64,000 bases of DNA. Origin: Lachnospiraceae bacterium (lineage in GTDB: Bacteria; Bacillota; Clostridia; Lachnospirales; Lachnospiraceae). This document shows, one piece after another, positions 17,089-27,050 of the stretch (within the stretch, counting starts at the first letter, position 1; every line of letters starts with the position of its first letter). The DNA lies in NCBI GenBank assembly GCA_014804485.1, contig JAAUZT010000013.1:35092-99091 (forward strand). Reading direction: 5' to 3'. The notes under the pieces were generated by a model. That model was given only the letters and a program-made list of their open reading frames with translations, was not told where the DNA came from and made no database searches. A program made the position numbers and the translations under genes.

Positions 17089-17870
17089 CATTGATAAAAC
17101 ATGAATTAAAGCAAGGGTGGAAATCCCTGTTGATTTGGACGATCTCCATCGGATTTTTTGTCGCCATATGTGTATTTATGTATCCGGAAATGGAAAGCGA
17201 AATGGAAGGCGTAAACGACATGTTTTCCTCCATGGGCTCATTTACCGCCGCCTTCGGTATGGACCGGCTGAACTTCGGTACACTGATCGGCTTCTATGCC
17301 GTTGAATGCGGTAATATCTTAGGTCTGGGCGGGGCTTTCTTCGCCGCGCTGCTGGGAATCGGTGCACTTGCTAAAGAAGAGAAAGAGCAGACGGCGGAAT
17401 TTCTGCTGACCCATCCGGTGAGCAGGGTACACATTATTACCGAAAAACTGACATCTGTTGTGCTACAGATATTGATCATGAATATCACTATATTTATACT
17501 GGCAATCACATCCATAGCAGCAATCGGTGAAGATATTCCTTGGAATGAAATCGGCCTGCTGCATTTGTCTTATTTCTTAGTGCAAATTGAGTTGGCATGT
17601 ATCAGCTTCGGAATTTCCGCTTTTATGAGGCATGGCAGCCTTGGAATCGGACTTGGAATCGCTACAGTTATGTATTTTCTGAATATTATCGCTAATATCT
17701 CAGAGAATGCGGAGTTTTTAAAATACATCACTCCCTTCGGATATGCCGAGGGAGCCGATCTTATTGCCAATATCAGTCTGGATACAGGAAAAGTCATACT
17801 CGGAATGACATTTGCCATAATCGGAATTATCACTGCATATATAGAATACAGCCGTAAAGACATTTACTGA
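17085..17870 (+). CDS. ABC transporter permease (ABC-2 type)
   Basis: The start ATG overlaps the stop of the ATPase gene. The 261-residue protein has about six membrane helices, including LLIWTISIGFFVAICVFM, ILIMNITIFILAITSIA and VILGMTFAIIGIITAYI. It forms the membrane channel for the exporter; the substrate is unknown. A terminator follows immediately, so the TetR-ATPase-permease operon ends here. Confidence 0.9.
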   Translation: MTLIKHELKQGWKSLLIWTISIGFFVAICVFMYPEMESEMEGVNDMFSSMGSFTAAFGMDRLNFGTLIGFYAVECGNILGLGGAFFAALLGIGALAKEEKEQTAEFLLTHPVSRVHIITEKLTSVVLQILIMNITIFILAITSIAAIGEDIPWNEIGLLHLSYFLVQIELACISFGISAFMRHGSLGIGLGIATVMYFLNIIANISENAEFLKYITPFGYAEGADLIANISLDTGKVILGMTFAIIGIITAYIEYSRKDIY

Positions 17871-17894
17871 TATCTGTGCAAATTTCCCAAAATC

Positions 17895-17931
17895 AAAAAG
17901 ACCTAAATCCTATGGATTTAAGTCTTTTTTT
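17895..17931 (+). terminator. Intrinsic terminator of the TetR-ABC operon
   Basis: AAAAGACCTAAATCC pairs with GGATTTAAGTCTTTT across a TAT loop (one bulge) and runs into seven T residues. On the other strand it can also end the convergent amylase transcript. Confidence 0.85.
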
Positions 17932-17946
17932 ATATCTTGAAATATC

Positions 17947-20076
17947 TTACTCAAACTGCAGAAAGTTCGTAAGTATATGGTCTTCATGCCGCAGGATAAT
18001 CGCCGAAGTCGCCGGCAGCGTCACCGTAACCTTACCGGATACGACCGGATACTCCTTCTCCTCCGTCATATATCCCTCTGCGGTAGTAAGCATAAGCTGC
18101 TTCATCGTGCACTCCCTCGGAACACCCAGATACCATACTGTCAATTCCTTCGTGATCTCATAATCATTGTTATTGATCAGGATCACCGACTGTCCCTGTC
18201 TCGTGAATCTGCCATAGCCGATTACGTTGTAATCTCCCTCTATATATTTCAGAGATCCTGTCAGAAACTCTTTGTGCTCCTTATGAATCTTGATGATCTC
18301 TTTGTGGAACTCTATCATTTCATGATCTTCATGTCCCCAAGGATAAGTACGTCTGTTATCGGGATCCGTGAACCCGCATACGCCTGCCTCGTCACCGTAA
18401 TACACTGTCGGCGCTCCGGGCCAGGTCATCTGGATCACCACCGCTTCCCGCATGACCGCTTTATTAACCCCGATGTTCGCCGCCTCCGGGCCCAGCGTAT
18501 TTGTTCTGCCGACCTTACGATTTGTTCTGGTCAGGAACCGGGAATGGTCATGGTTGGATAACTCATTCATGGCTACCTGCAAGGATGGTGTCGTGAAGCT
18601 GGCGCTGTGATGCTGCATTGCGCCCCAGAAACTGTCCGCGTTGCCTCTTAAGTCTTCTCTATAGTCATCGCTGTGTTTCTGCATGCCCGTCAGGAACCAT
18701 GTCACCGGTTCCATAAAAGCATCGTAGTTCATGACCGTATCCCACTCGTCTCCCTGCAGCCAATCCAGCGGACTGCCGTAATGCTCCGCCAGAATAATGG
18801 CGTCAGGATTCACCATTTTGACTGTTTTGCGGAATTCCTTCCAGAAGTAATGGTTGAATTCCGGTGAATGCCCCAAATCAGCCGCCACATCCAGTCTCCA
18901 TCCGTCCACATTATACGGCGGAGAAAGCCATTTTCTCGCAATATATAACACATAATCTACCAGATGCTTGGAATTCTCATAATTAAGCTTCGGAAGCGTA
19001 TCATGCCCCCACCAGCCGTCATAAGAACCGTTATATGGCCATCTGTGATTGTCATGAAATTGGAAATAATCATGATATTCGCTATCCTGCGTGATATAGG
19101 CACCTTTTTCGTATCCTTCCGCATGCTCGTAGATCCGCTCTCTGTCCATCCATTTATTAAAGGACCCACAGTGATTGAACACTCCATCCAGAATAACCTT
19201 CATGCCTCTTCTGTGCGCTTCTTTCACTACTTCCGCAAAAAGAGCATTACTTGCCTCCAAATTATCCTTGTTGGATATTCGATCTATATATCTGGTGGCA
19301 AAACGGTTCTCATGCTGATCGTGAGCAAGCAGCTCTCCTTCATCATGGACGATCCTGCCGAAATGAGGATCAATATAGTCATAATCCTGAATATCATACT
19401 TATGATTAGAAGGAGAGACAAACAACGGATTAAAATATATGACATCCACACCGAGATCCTGCAGATAATCCATCTTATCTAACACTCCCTGCAAATCCCC
19501 GCCGTAGAACTCCCTGACACCCATTGTTGCGGGATATTTATTCCAATCTTCCACTCTGACCGTCTTATCGCCGATATATTGATATTCATTGGTCAGCACA
19601 TCATTTGTGGGATCTCCGTTATAGAAACGATCCACATAGATCTGATAAAATACTGCACCCTTAGCCCAATCCGGTGTCTTGAACCCGGGAATCAACCGGA
19701 AATGATAGTACTCGTTAATGTCTTTGCAAACACCTCTCGTATCATAATAGCAAACAATCTTCCCTGCGTGCACTTCAAAATAGTACACCAGTTTCTCATT
19801 TTCTAATTGGATGGAATGGGAGTAATAATCGAAATCATTATCCGACTCCGTTTTAAGCATCAAATGTTTCTCGCCCTTGCTTACGATAAATACATGATCA
19901 ATATTATTCTTAGCGGACCGGAAATGTATATTGACCTCTCCATACGCGCTCGGTTCCGGCGGACACACGTAATCCTCCGTCATATCCGAAAACAAAGCTT
20001 TCCTGTTAAATACCGGACGCATGGTAGAAATATACTGCTGATTCTTCTCCGCTTTTTGAAATAGACTGATATCCAT
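17947..20076 (-). CDS. GH13 alpha-amylase-family enzyme (cyclomaltodextrinase/neopullulanase-like)
   Basis: The ATG at 20076 behind AGGAAGG gives 709 residues. An N-terminal beta-sandwich (about 1-140) precedes a TIM barrel. The catalytic residues are visible: nucleophile Asp in GWRLDVAADL (about 397), acid/base Glu in IILAEHYG (about 429), and transition-state Asp in NELSNHDHSRF (about 507). DVIYFNPLFVSPSNHKYD is the conserved region that follows strand beta-3. There is no signal peptide, so it acts in the cytoplasm on imported malto-oligosaccharides or cyclodextrins. No maltose transporter is adjacent. The N-domain plus barrel arrangement fits maltogenic amylase/neopullulanase relatives; exact specificity is unknown. 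Confidence 0.9.
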   Translation of the reverse strand: MDISLFQKAEKNQQYISTMRPVFNRKALFSDMTEDYVCPPEPSAYGEVNIHFRSAKNNIDHVFIVSKGEKHLMLKTESDNDFDYYSHSIQLENEKLVYYFEVHAGKIVCYYDTRGVCKDINEYYHFRLIPGFKTPDWAKGAVFYQIYVDRFYNGDPTNDVLTNEYQYIGDKTVRVEDWNKYPATMGVREFYGGDLQGVLDKMDYLQDLGVDVIYFNPLFVSPSNHKYDIQDYDYIDPHFGRIVHDEGELLAHDQHENRFATRYIDRISNKDNLEASNALFAEVVKEAHRRGMKVILDGVFNHCGSFNKWMDRERIYEHAEGYEKGAYITQDSEYHDYFQFHDNHRWPYNGSYDGWWGHDTLPKLNYENSKHLVDYVLYIARKWLSPPYNVDGWRLDVAADLGHSPEFNHYFWKEFRKTVKMVNPDAIILAEHYGSPLDWLQGDEWDTVMNYDAFMEPVTWFLTGMQKHSDDYREDLRGNADSFWGAMQHHSASFTTPSLQVAMNELSNHDHSRFLTRTNRKVGRTNTLGPEAANIGVNKAVMREAVVIQMTWPGAPTVYYGDEAGVCGFTDPDNRRTYPWGHEDHEMIEFHKEIIKIHKEHKEFLTGSLKYIEGDYNVIGYGRFTRQGQSVILINNNDYEITKELTVWYLGVPRECTMKQLMLTTAEGYMTEEKEYPVVSGKVTVTLPATSAIILRHEDHILTNFLQFE

Positions 20077-20233
20077 AATCGCCGCGCCTTCCTGTAAAAA
20101 CACTATATACATTTTATTTTATACTATATATTGTGGATATTCAAGGATTTTAAATGACTTACCACAACCGAACGGGTTTGATTTCGACTTTTACTTTGCA
20201 AACTCGAAATACGACAAGGAATTACTTATATGT

Positions 20234-20264
20234 AAAAAAGACAGTTTCAAAAACTGTCTTTTTT
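20234..20264 (-). terminator. Terminator downstream of ftsH
   Basis: AAAAGACAGTTT pairs with AACTGTCTTTT around CAAA, with a T tract on the minus strand. It lies about 150 bp past the ftsH stop. The surrounding spacer 20077-20413 (337 bp) is otherwise AT-rich, with a weak ATTTCGA/TCGAAAT inverted repeat near 20176-20210 and no gene. Confidence 0.75.
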
Positions 20265-20413
20265 AGAGAAGGTATTTCTTTCTTATGGGGTATAGCAAAA
20301 AACTATATAATGTATTGGGGGTTACAAGTAGTATAATAGCATAGCACCTATTCGTCCACAATACTAAGGATTCACAAATATTACAATTTTTAATATCCGT
20401 TTTTGTGCAATTT

Positions 20414-22276
20414 TTACAAATTCCACTGTCCCGTCACGTTTAAACCATCCAAAATCGATTCCTTAGTATCGAAAAGCGCCTCAAACTCAGCACGATTGAT
20501 CTTCTCTTTTTCCAGAAGGAGCTTCGCACAGCTATGCAGCACATCAATATGCTCCGAGATAATATCTTTTGCCTTACGGTAGCAGTCATCAATGATTGCC
20601 TTCACTTCTTTATCGATCTCTCCGGAAATGGCTTCACTGTATTTCTTGGCATGTGCCAGATCCCTTCCGATGAACACTTCATCATCATCGTCACCGTAAT
20701 TGATCACACCGATATTCTCTGACATACCGTAACAGGTGACCATCCTGCGGGCAACCTTCGTTGCATGCTTGATATCCTGAGATGCACCGGCCGTAATGTC
20801 ATCAAATATAATCTCCTCAGCAATACGCCCGCCCATAGATACCATGATGTCTTCCAGCATTTTTCCTTTGGTCTGGAACATTTCATCCCGCTCGGGAAGC
20901 GGCATCGTATAGCCCGCTGCGCCTGCTCCCGTAGGAATAATAGATACCATATAAACCGGCCCTACCTGCGGAAGTACATGGAACAAAATCGCATGTCCCG
21001 CCTCATGATATGCCGTGATCTTCTTCTCTTTATCGGAAATAACACGGCTCTTTTTCTCTGTACCGATACCCACCTTGACGAAGGCTTTCTTAATATCTCC
21101 CTGTTTCACAAAGGCCCGCTGATCCATAGCCGCGTTAATCGCCGCCTCATTCAGAAGATTCTCCAGATCCGCTCCCGTAAATCCGGCGGTAGTCTGCGCG
21201 ATCTGCTGCAGATTCACATCATCTCCCAGCGGTTTGTTCTTGGAATGCAGCTTCAGAATATCCTCTCTGCCTCTCACATCGGGCCGCGATACCGCAATCT
21301 TACGGTCAAATCGTCCGGGTCTAAGGATTGCGGGATCCAATATATCCACACGGTTAGTCGCCGCCATCACGATGATACCCTCGTTGACACCGAAACCGTC
21401 CATCTCTACAAGCAGCTGGTTCAATGTCTGCTCACGCTCATCATGTCCGCCGCCCATACCTGTGCCACGGCGTCTCGCCACGGCATCGATCTCATCGATA
21501 AAGATGATACAGGGAGAATGTCTCTTCGCTTCCGCAAACATGTCCCGAACACGGGACGCACCCACACCGACAAACATTTCCACGAAATCAGATCCGGATA
21601 TGCTGAAAAACGGAACATTCGCTTCGCCCGCGATCGCCTTGGCAAGCAGCGTTTTACCCGTACCGGGAGCACCTTCCAGGAGAATACCCTTGGGAATTCT
21701 GGCTCCCACCTTCGTAAATTTACCCGGCTCTTTTAAAAATTCCACAATCTCCTGCAGCTCTTCTTTTTCTTCCTGAAGTCCGGCCACACCGTCCAGCTTG
21801 ATCGTATTCTCTCCGCCTAATGTCAGCTTCGCACGGCTTCTGCCGAAATTCATCATCTTGCCGTTGCTGCCGCCGCCGCTGTTCTGTGCATTCATCATCA
21901 CAAAGAAGAAGACACAGACGATCACCACGATCAGAATCGGAAATACACTGTTTAAAAACCAGCTCTCCTCCGGAACTCCCTCTACCATGGGATCCAGTCC
22001 GTAACTTCTGACCAACTGCTCTGCTTGCGTCACATCCGTGACATTCAGTATACGCTCCTGACCACTCTTAAGTGTAATCTCCAGCGATCCCGTAGGTGTA
22101 TCTTTATTAGGACAGATATTGACTACCGCAACTTCATTACTCTCCATCTGCTTTATAAATTCACCCATTGTATAGTTGCTGCTCGGCACTCTCGCCGTTC
22201 CAAGCCAGACAGTAAACAGTAACAGACCGATTATGATGACAAAATATAAATAGAAACTCTTGTTATTTCTGCTCAA
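20414..22276 (-). CDS. ftsH: ATP-dependent zinc metalloprotease FtsH
   Basis: The 620-residue membrane protease has two N-terminal membrane helices (about 8-25 and 108-127) flanking an outside domain. The AAA module follows, with Walker A GAPGTGKT, Walker [11 protein letters not shown] and second region of homology [18 protein letters not shown]. The zinc site HEAGH is near residue 424. It degrades misfolded membrane proteins and regulatory proteins. A Gly/Asn/Ser segment ([17 protein letters not shown]) links the membrane and AAA parts. It ends the conserved tilS-hpt-ftsH string, starting 25 bp after hpt. Confidence 0.98.
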   Translation of the reverse strand: MSRNNKSFYLYFVIIIGLLLFTVWLGTARVPSSNYTMGEFIKQMESNEVAVVNICPNKDTPTGSLEITLKSGQERILNVTDVTQAEQLVRSYGLDPMVEGVPEESWFLNSVFPILIVVIVCVFFFVMMNAQNSGGGSNGKMMNFGRSRAKLTLGGENTIKLDGVAGLQEEKEELQEIVEFLKEPGKFTKVGARIPKGILLEGAPGTGKTLLAKAIAGEANVPFFSISGSDFVEMFVGVGASRVRDMFAEAKRHSPCIIFIDEIDAVARRRGTGMGGGHDEREQTLNQLLVEMDGFGVNEGIIVMAATNRVDILDPAILRPGRFDRKIAVSRPDVRGREDILKLHSKNKPLGDDVNLQQIAQTTAGFTGADLENLLNEAAINAAMDQRAFVKQGDIKKAFVKVGIGTEKKSRVISDKEKKITAYHEAGHAILFHVLPQVGPVYMVSIIPTGAGAAGYTMPLPERDEMFQTKGKMLEDIMVSMGGRIAEEIIFDDITAGASQDIKHATKVARRMVTCYGMSENIGVINYGDDDDEVFIGRDLAHAKKYSEAISGEIDKEVKAIIDDCYRKAKDIISEHIDVLHSCAKLLLEKEKINRAEFEALFDTKESILDGLNVTGQWNL

Positions 22277-22300
22277 AGTATAACCTCTCTCATTATCGTA

Positions 22301-22825
22301 TTAATCAAATTTCACAATGCCGACATAGGGCAGATTCCGGTATTTCTGGTCATAGTCCAGACCGTAACCCACTACAAATTCATCAGGTATCTCAAAACCG
22401 GTATAGTCCACCTTGACATCCACCACTCTCCGCGACGGCTTATCAAGCAATGTACACAGCTTCACATCTTCCGGGCCTCTGTCCTTCAACATTTCCAACA
22501 GATAACTCAGTGTTCTTCCGGAATCCACGATATCTTCTATTACCAGCACATGTTTGTCTGTAAGCGGTTCATCCAGATCCTTAACGATTCGAACCACGCC
22601 GCTGGACTTCGTATCTTTGCCGTAACTGGATACAGACATAAAGTCAAGCGATACCGGCACGGTGATGCGCTTGGCAAGTTCACACATAAAGAAACTGCCG
22701 CCCTTTAGTACGCAGACTAAATGTACCTGCTTACCGGCATAATCTCTGGAAATCTGATCCCCGATCTCCCGAATTCTTTTGTTCACTTCTTCTTCACTCA
22801 ATAGTACTTCGATTCGTTCCGCCAT
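22301..22825 (-). CDS. hpt: Hypoxanthine phosphoribosyltransferase
   Basis: The 174-residue purine-salvage enzyme converts hypoxanthine (and guanine) plus PRPP to IMP (GMP). The PRPP-binding motif VLVIEDIVDSGRT is intact, and so is the flexible loop region (FMSVSSYGKDTKSSG). The start behind GAGGAGG lies inside the end of tilS, overlapping by 32 bp, which indicates coupled translation. The length is normal for the family. Confidence 0.97.
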   Translation of the reverse strand: MAERIEVLLSEEEVNKRIREIGDQISRDYAGKQVHLVCVLKGGSFFMCELAKRITVPVSLDFMSVSSYGKDTKSSGVVRIVKDLDEPLTDKHVLVIEDIVDSGRTLSYLLEMLKDRGPEDVKLCTLLDKPSRRVVDVKVDYTGFEIPDEFVVGYGLDYDQKYRNLPYVGIVKFD

Positions 22826-24332
22826 GAAATCCTCCTCTTAACTGTACCTGTAAGATACGCTTCGTACTTTCATCCACTTTATAGCCTTGGCTGATTCGAT
22901 ATCCGGGCACCCACAGGACATGCGCTCCGTCAGCCAGTACATACATACTGTCACGTTGTCTCTTCGGAATTTTTTCATTGATCATGTACTGCTTAACAGA
23001 TTTCGTGTGTAGCGCGGTATCAATGGTAAGATAATCTCCCTGTCGTCTCGTACGCAACAGCACAGACGTAGTTATTTTATCATAATCAAACCATTTCGTA
23101 TATCTGTTTTCGGGAATATTTTGTTGTTTTTTGCAAAAAACAGCGTCATTTTCCAGTAAAGTAAAAGTATATGTCCCTTCACCGGGCACGAAGATCTCCG
23201 TCGGCGGTTCGATCGCATACTCCTTCCGTATCGCAGCATCATCGTCTCCCGTTATTGCGGTTTCGATGTTTTCTTCCGATTTCCTGCACAGAAACAGTCT
23301 GTCATATTCTTTATATGCACTGATTCCATAAGGCAGTGACAATTCTTTACTGCCGTTTTGCGCCGCCAGATTTACAAGGTCCGCAATATGCTGTCCGGTA
23401 ATATCTTTCCGATACGGTGTGAGTTTCTCCATACATCTGAGAAATACTCTCTTATACATGGCAGGATCTTCCGTCAGAAGCGCTGTTCCCTGTATACGCA
23501 GACTCACAGGCATATCAATCCGATCCGTTTCCGCAGGTTGTTTCTTCTCCGTCTGCGGACACTCCGGCATAATTTCCTCTACATATGTCTCATAGAGCCT
23601 CTCCGTCTGTTTCGACAGATAACTTTCTGTTTCCGACAAAATATCTGCCAGTTCTCCCATATGCGCCACCGACCCGGAACAAATCTCCCGCTCCGCATAA
23701 GGCAGGATGTGATGCCGTATCCTGTTACGGGTATACGCATCCTCTTCATTGGTGCTGTCCCTGCAGTAATCCAATCCCTGCGCGGCAAGATACTGCTCTA
23801 TCTGTGTCCGTTCCAGACATAACAGCGGACGAATAACCAACTCCCTGACAGGCTGGATAGAACTAAGCCCCTTGATCCCGCTTCCCCTAAACAGATGAAA
23901 CAGCATCGTCTCCGCCCGGTCATCAGCATTATGTGCAACGGCAATTCTACAGTGCTGCATCTCCTGCCGACTCCCGGCAAGCACTTCCTCGAAAGCTTTA
24001 TAACGTATCTGTCTGCCTGCTTCTTCCGCCGATATTCTATGCGCCGCGGCATAGCCGTTCATATCTGCACTGCGCAGATAGAAGGGTACATTAAGCGTTT
24101 CGCATAGTCGTTGTACATACGCTGCATCCTGCACCGACTCCACACGAACACCATGGTCTACATGTACTGCAAGAAGCCTGTAAGGTATCTGTTCCGTTAA
24201 CCGCCACAGGATATGCAGCAGACAGACGGAATCCGCACCGCCCGACACGCCGGCTGCCACCAGATCACCCGCCTTGATCATCTGATGTTTGTCTATGAAA
24301 TTGACCACCTTATTATACGTAATATCCGTCAT
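22794..24332 (-). CDS. tilS: tRNA(Ile)-lysidine synthase TilS
   Basis: The PP-loop motif SGGADS lies near residue 31, so the start is placed at MTDITYNKV (24332, GGAAG nearby) rather than the longer frame to 24389; the product is 512 residues. TilS attaches lysine to C34 of the tRNA-Ile that reads AUA, changing its decoding from AUG to AUA. The N-terminal ATPase domain is followed by the TilS C-terminal domains (RRQGDYLTIDTALHTKSVKQ, then KRQRDSMYVLADGAHVLWV). It overlaps hpt at its 3' end in the classic tilS-hpt-ftsH order. Confidence 0.96.
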   Translation of the reverse strand: MTDITYNKVVNFIDKHQMIKAGDLVAAGVSGGADSVCLLHILWRLTEQIPYRLLAVHVDHGVRVESVQDAAYVQRLCETLNVPFYLRSADMNGYAAAHRISAEEAGRQIRYKAFEEVLAGSRQEMQHCRIAVAHNADDRAETMLFHLFRGSGIKGLSSIQPVRELVIRPLLCLERTQIEQYLAAQGLDYCRDSTNEEDAYTRNRIRHHILPYAEREICSGSVAHMGELADILSETESYLSKQTERLYETYVEEIMPECPQTEKKQPAETDRIDMPVSLRIQGTALLTEDPAMYKRVFLRCMEKLTPYRKDITGQHIADLVNLAAQNGSKELSLPYGISAYKEYDRLFLCRKSEENIETAITGDDDAAIRKEYAIEPPTEIFVPGEGTYTFTLLENDAVFCKKQQNIPENRYTKWFDYDKITTSVLLRTRRQGDYLTIDTALHTKSVKQYMINEKIPKRQRDSMYVLADGAHVLWVPGYRISQGYKVDESTKRILQVQLRGGFHGGTNRSTIE

Positions 24333-24433
24333 TGTACTTCCACGCTCATCAGGGTGCTTTCCTGCCATGATGATTCCCTTATCTTCCATGTTATAACCAT
24401 ATGTTCAACCAATACCTGCTTTTGACATTCTCT

Positions 24434-24489
24434 GTAACTGTTCAGAACCCTGTTCTTCACAGCTACGAAAACACCGTCTGAACAGTTAC
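24434..24489. repeat. Short palindromic element, copy A of a GTAACTGTTCAG repeat
   Basis: GTAACTGTTCAGA (24434-24446) and TCTGAACAGTTAC (24477-24489) are perfect 13-bp inverted repeats bounding 56 bp. The inside contains TTCACAGCTACGA. Both the ends and this inner motif recur in the larger element at 62561-62706. It occupies the spacer between tilS and the SpoIIE-like gene. Confidence 0.75.
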
Positions 24490-24513
24490 CATTCTCTATC
24501 ATATTCAGTTCCA

Positions 24514-25755
24514 TTATGAATTGCAATCATCTGTCTGATCCCAGATCCCGACCACCAGCACCGTGATATCATCCCTGATCCGACCCTTACTTTGTTTCAG
24601 ACAGTACGTCAGTATTTGATTCGCGATCTCATTGGGATTGGAAAACTCCGTCTTGCCGATAATCTCCGGCAGCACTTCCTCCCCGATTCCCTGAGAAAGC
24701 GCGTCCATTACACCGTCAGACAACATGATCACATAGTCGCCGTTTTGCAGCGTCCGGCACAGTGTCTCCGGCTCCAACTGTCCGAAAACTCCCAGCGGAA
24801 AATTCTGCGTCGAAAGCCTGTCCACCAGCCGCCCACGCTTAATATACGTACATGCGGCTCCGACTTTAATAAACTCACACTCTCCTGTATACAGATTCAT
24901 ATCGCACAGGTCAAGTGTAGACATGTTTTCTTCCTGCCCTGCTGCCGCCAGCGCTCCATTAATCATCTGTATCGCAGCTTCCTTACGAAATCCCGCTTCC
25001 AACAGCCGCTCCATCAGTTCAATCACCCGCTCTGATCCGCTGCATGCCTTCTCGCCGGAACCCATACCGTCCGACAGGATCGTCACCATCCTGCCGTCCT
25101 CCGCCTCGTAGAAAGAATAATTGTCTCCCGATATATGTTCCGTTTCCTTAACCGCTTTCGCTACCCCCGTCAATAGATGATAGGCCGGCTCTTCGAGAAA
25201 ATAATATGTGCTCCACTCAGGAGTCAGATATAACGGTGCGTTTTTCGCTGCGCGGAGTCTTGTATTCATTGCAACCGATATAAAATCCGCTACATCCTCT
25301 ACCGATATATGCTCTTTCTCTCCCATCCGTACATATTTCTCGGATGCAGTCTTCATGGTCAGACTGAGCTCGGTATGGCCATCCTCGTGTTCCAATTTAA
25401 AAAAATTCTTAAGCTGTATCCCTGATTCCCGAAGCAGCTTCGCCATTTGTCGATATTTTCTCTCGCTCATCGGATGATACAGACAGGTTTCCTTCGCCAC
25501 TTCCGCCATGATATGTGCCATCTCTTTGAGATGCTCCGCCAAAAGCCCCTGGTTTTCCTGCAGTTTGCGTTGCCACAGATAATCCCGCCTGTCCTCAGCT
25601 TGTCCGCCATCCGCAGCTTTATCATTTTCCTCTTCTTCCTCAAACAAATCCGCCAGATCCCTGAACGATTCTGCATAATTCAGGAGTCTCTGCCTGCCGT
25701 ACTCCGGTATAATCGTTATCCTGTTATCATCCCTGACTTCCGCCTGTTTTCTCAT
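24514..25755 (-). CDS. SpoIIE-type PP2C phosphatase lacking the membrane domain
   Basis: This 413-residue protein starts behind GGGAGG. The C-terminal half is a PP2C/SpoIIE phosphatase domain: DGMGSGEKACSGSERVIELM with the metal-binding Asp-Gly, the later VIMLSDGVMDALSQG, and RDDITVLVVGI at the end. The N-terminal half is charged and helical with no membrane segments. SpoIIE of Bacillus is about 820 residues with about ten membrane helices, and it activates sigma-F by dephosphorylating SpoIIAA. The location between divIC and tilS is exactly the spoIIE position. It is either a soluble, reduced SpoIIE or a repurposed phosphatase. Confidence 0.88.
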   Translation of the reverse strand: MRKQAEVRDDNRITIIPEYGRQRLLNYAESFRDLADLFEEEEENDKAADGGQAEDRRDYLWQRKLQENQGLLAEHLKEMAHIMAEVAKETCLYHPMSERKYRQMAKLLRESGIQLKNFFKLEHEDGHTELSLTMKTASEKYVRMGEKEHISVEDVADFISVAMNTRLRAAKNAPLYLTPEWSTYYFLEEPAYHLLTGVAKAVKETEHISGDNYSFYEAEDGRMVTILSDGMGSGEKACSGSERVIELMERLLEAGFRKEAAIQMINGALAAAGQEENMSTLDLCDMNLYTGECEFIKVGAACTYIKRGRLVDRLSTQNFPLGVFGQLEPETLCRTLQNGDYVIMLSDGVMDALSQGIGEEVLPEIIGKTEFSNPNEIANQILTYCLKQSKGRIRDDITVLVVGIWDQTDDCNS

Positions 25756-25911
25756 GACATGCCTCCCTCATTCTCTGCACTTTCCGCCCATATTCGTAAC
25801 ATTTCCGCATTCCCGTTTTATACAGAACGGTTACCAATATTCAATATATGAGAGGGTTGTCCGGATTATTACCACAAAAAAACAGATTCCGGAACTTTAT
25901 CCGAAACCTGC

Positions 25912-26217
25912 CTATTTTTCATCTTTAAATACGATTTCGCCTTCATACACAAGACCTAACTTCTCTTTCGCGATTTCCTCCACGTATTTCTTAGTCTGTG
26001 TGTACTTCTCATATTCCGCGAGCTCTTCCGCTCTTGCCTCTTCCGCTTCGATCTCCTGCATCAAGGCTTCTTCCCTTGCCATATAGGTAGCACGTTTCTC
26101 TCGAAGTTCAACACTTTTTACTGCGACCACAATCAGCATCATTAAGACAACTGTGGTAACCAAAAGCATGCCCGTCTTATTCTGGCGCTTCCTACGATAT
26201 GCTGCTTTTCTTGCCAT
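25912..26217 (-). CDS. divIC: Septum formation initiator family protein (DivIC/FtsL-like)
   Basis: The 101-residue bitopic protein has a basic cytoplasmic N terminus (MARKAAYRRKRQNK) and one membrane helix (GMLLVTTVVLMMLIVVAV). An extracellular coiled coil follows (REEALMQEIEAEEARAEELA), and the conserved ending is EEIAKEKLGLVYEGEIVFKD. It stabilises the FtsQLB (DivIB-FtsL-DivIC) complex that activates septal peptidoglycan synthesis. Its place after yabQ matches Bacillus. The ribosome site (GAGGGG) is distant, 13 bp. Confidence 0.9.
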   Translation of the reverse strand: MARKAAYRRKRQNKTGMLLVTTVVLMMLIVVAVKSVELREKRATYMAREEALMQEIEAEEARAEELAEYEKYTQTKKYVEEIAKEKLGLVYEGEIVFKDEK

Positions 26218-26249
26218 GTTGTTAATGATACCCCTCTTCCACCGCCCCG

Positions 26250-26738
26250 TTAATGTTTACATAAAATTATTCTAAGGGTTTTTATGAAAACCGTCAACCG
26301 TTTTTTAATAAATTCTTTTACTTTTTTCAATTTCCCCCACACGAATCGAACAAACCTTCGAAGCGCGGAAAATAGGCATTTTAGAGGTTTTAGCACAATT
26401 TGTATGACACGAATTATGAACCACATTATCTTGTGTATTAGTGTTGACATAATGTATACAAACCGGTCTTTGACTACTATTTTATAAAAAAGCATTCCAA
26501 GTGCGGCTCCCATCACGGCAAACCATCTCAGAACACCGTTATTCTCCCTGTACAGCATATAAAACACACCGATCCCACATGCAAACCAGTACATAAGATC
26601 TTCTATGGATATTAATATACTGCCATGTCTGAACAGCTTCCGGCAGATTAGCACCCAGTCATAGGCGAATGTAATGACCAGACCCATAAGAACGGAATGT
26701 AGAAAAAAAGTAACTTCCTGCACAATGCCCTGACTCAT
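26250..26738 (-). CDS. yabQ: Spore cortex biosynthesis protein YabQ
   Basis: The ATG at 26738, 10 bp after GGGGGA, is preferred over an in-frame TTG at 26756; the product is 162 residues. Four or so hydrophobic helices fill the first 90 residues (VTFFLHSVLMGLVITFAYDW, LMYWFACGIGVFYMLY, WFAVMGAALGMLFYKIVV). A basic tail follows (ALRRFVRFVWGKLKKVKEFI). In Bacillus, YabQ sits in the outer forespore membrane and is needed for cortex synthesis. It follows yabP by 21 bp. Confidence 0.88.
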   Translation of the reverse strand: MSQGIVQEVTFFLHSVLMGLVITFAYDWVLICRKLFRHGSILISIEDLMYWFACGIGVFYMLYRENNGVLRWFAVMGAALGMLFYKIVVKDRFVYIMSTLIHKIMWFIIRVIQIVLKPLKCLFSALRRFVRFVWGKLKKVKEFIKKRLTVFIKTLRIILCKH

Positions 26739-26759
26739 ACCCTGCGATTCCCCCAAGAG

Positions 26760-27050
26760 TTACTTAAACAGTCTGGCGATAAACGATTCACCCTTCGCGC
26801 CGTAACCGGCATTCTCCGAATAGGTAAAACTATCGATCCGTCCGTCTACATCCACCTCTCCTTTGTCAAGCGACAGCCTGCTTACATGCAGCTGTGTGCC
26901 TCTGATCATTAACATACCCTGTTCCGTCTCTAACAGGATCTCATTGACATCAAAAGATAATACGTCATTCACACCGCTGATGGTACATGTCCTTCTGTCG
27001 GTGAGCATAAGCTTATGAGGTCTTTTATTCACATGATTCAGATCTTCCAT
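26760..27050 (-). CDS. yabP: Sporulation protein YabP
   Basis: The 96-residue protein is behind GGAGG. It carries the YabP/YqfC beta-rich domain: HKLMLTDRRTCTISGVNDVL, SFDVNEILLETEQGMLMIRG, LHVSRLSLDKGEVDVDGRID. YabP is produced in the mother cell and is needed for cortex formation; partners are not established. It is immediately upstream of yabQ in the standard order. Confidence 0.93.
   Translation of the reverse strand: MEDLNHVNKRPHKLMLTDRRTCTISGVNDVLSFDVNEILLETEQGMLMIRGTQLHVSRLSLDKGEVDVDGRIDSFTYSENAGYGAKGESFIARLFK

Noticed and set aside
20765-21736. Long open frame antisense to ftsH
   Set aside because: It lies fully inside ftsH on the other strand, is rich in Arg/His, and has no ribosome site.
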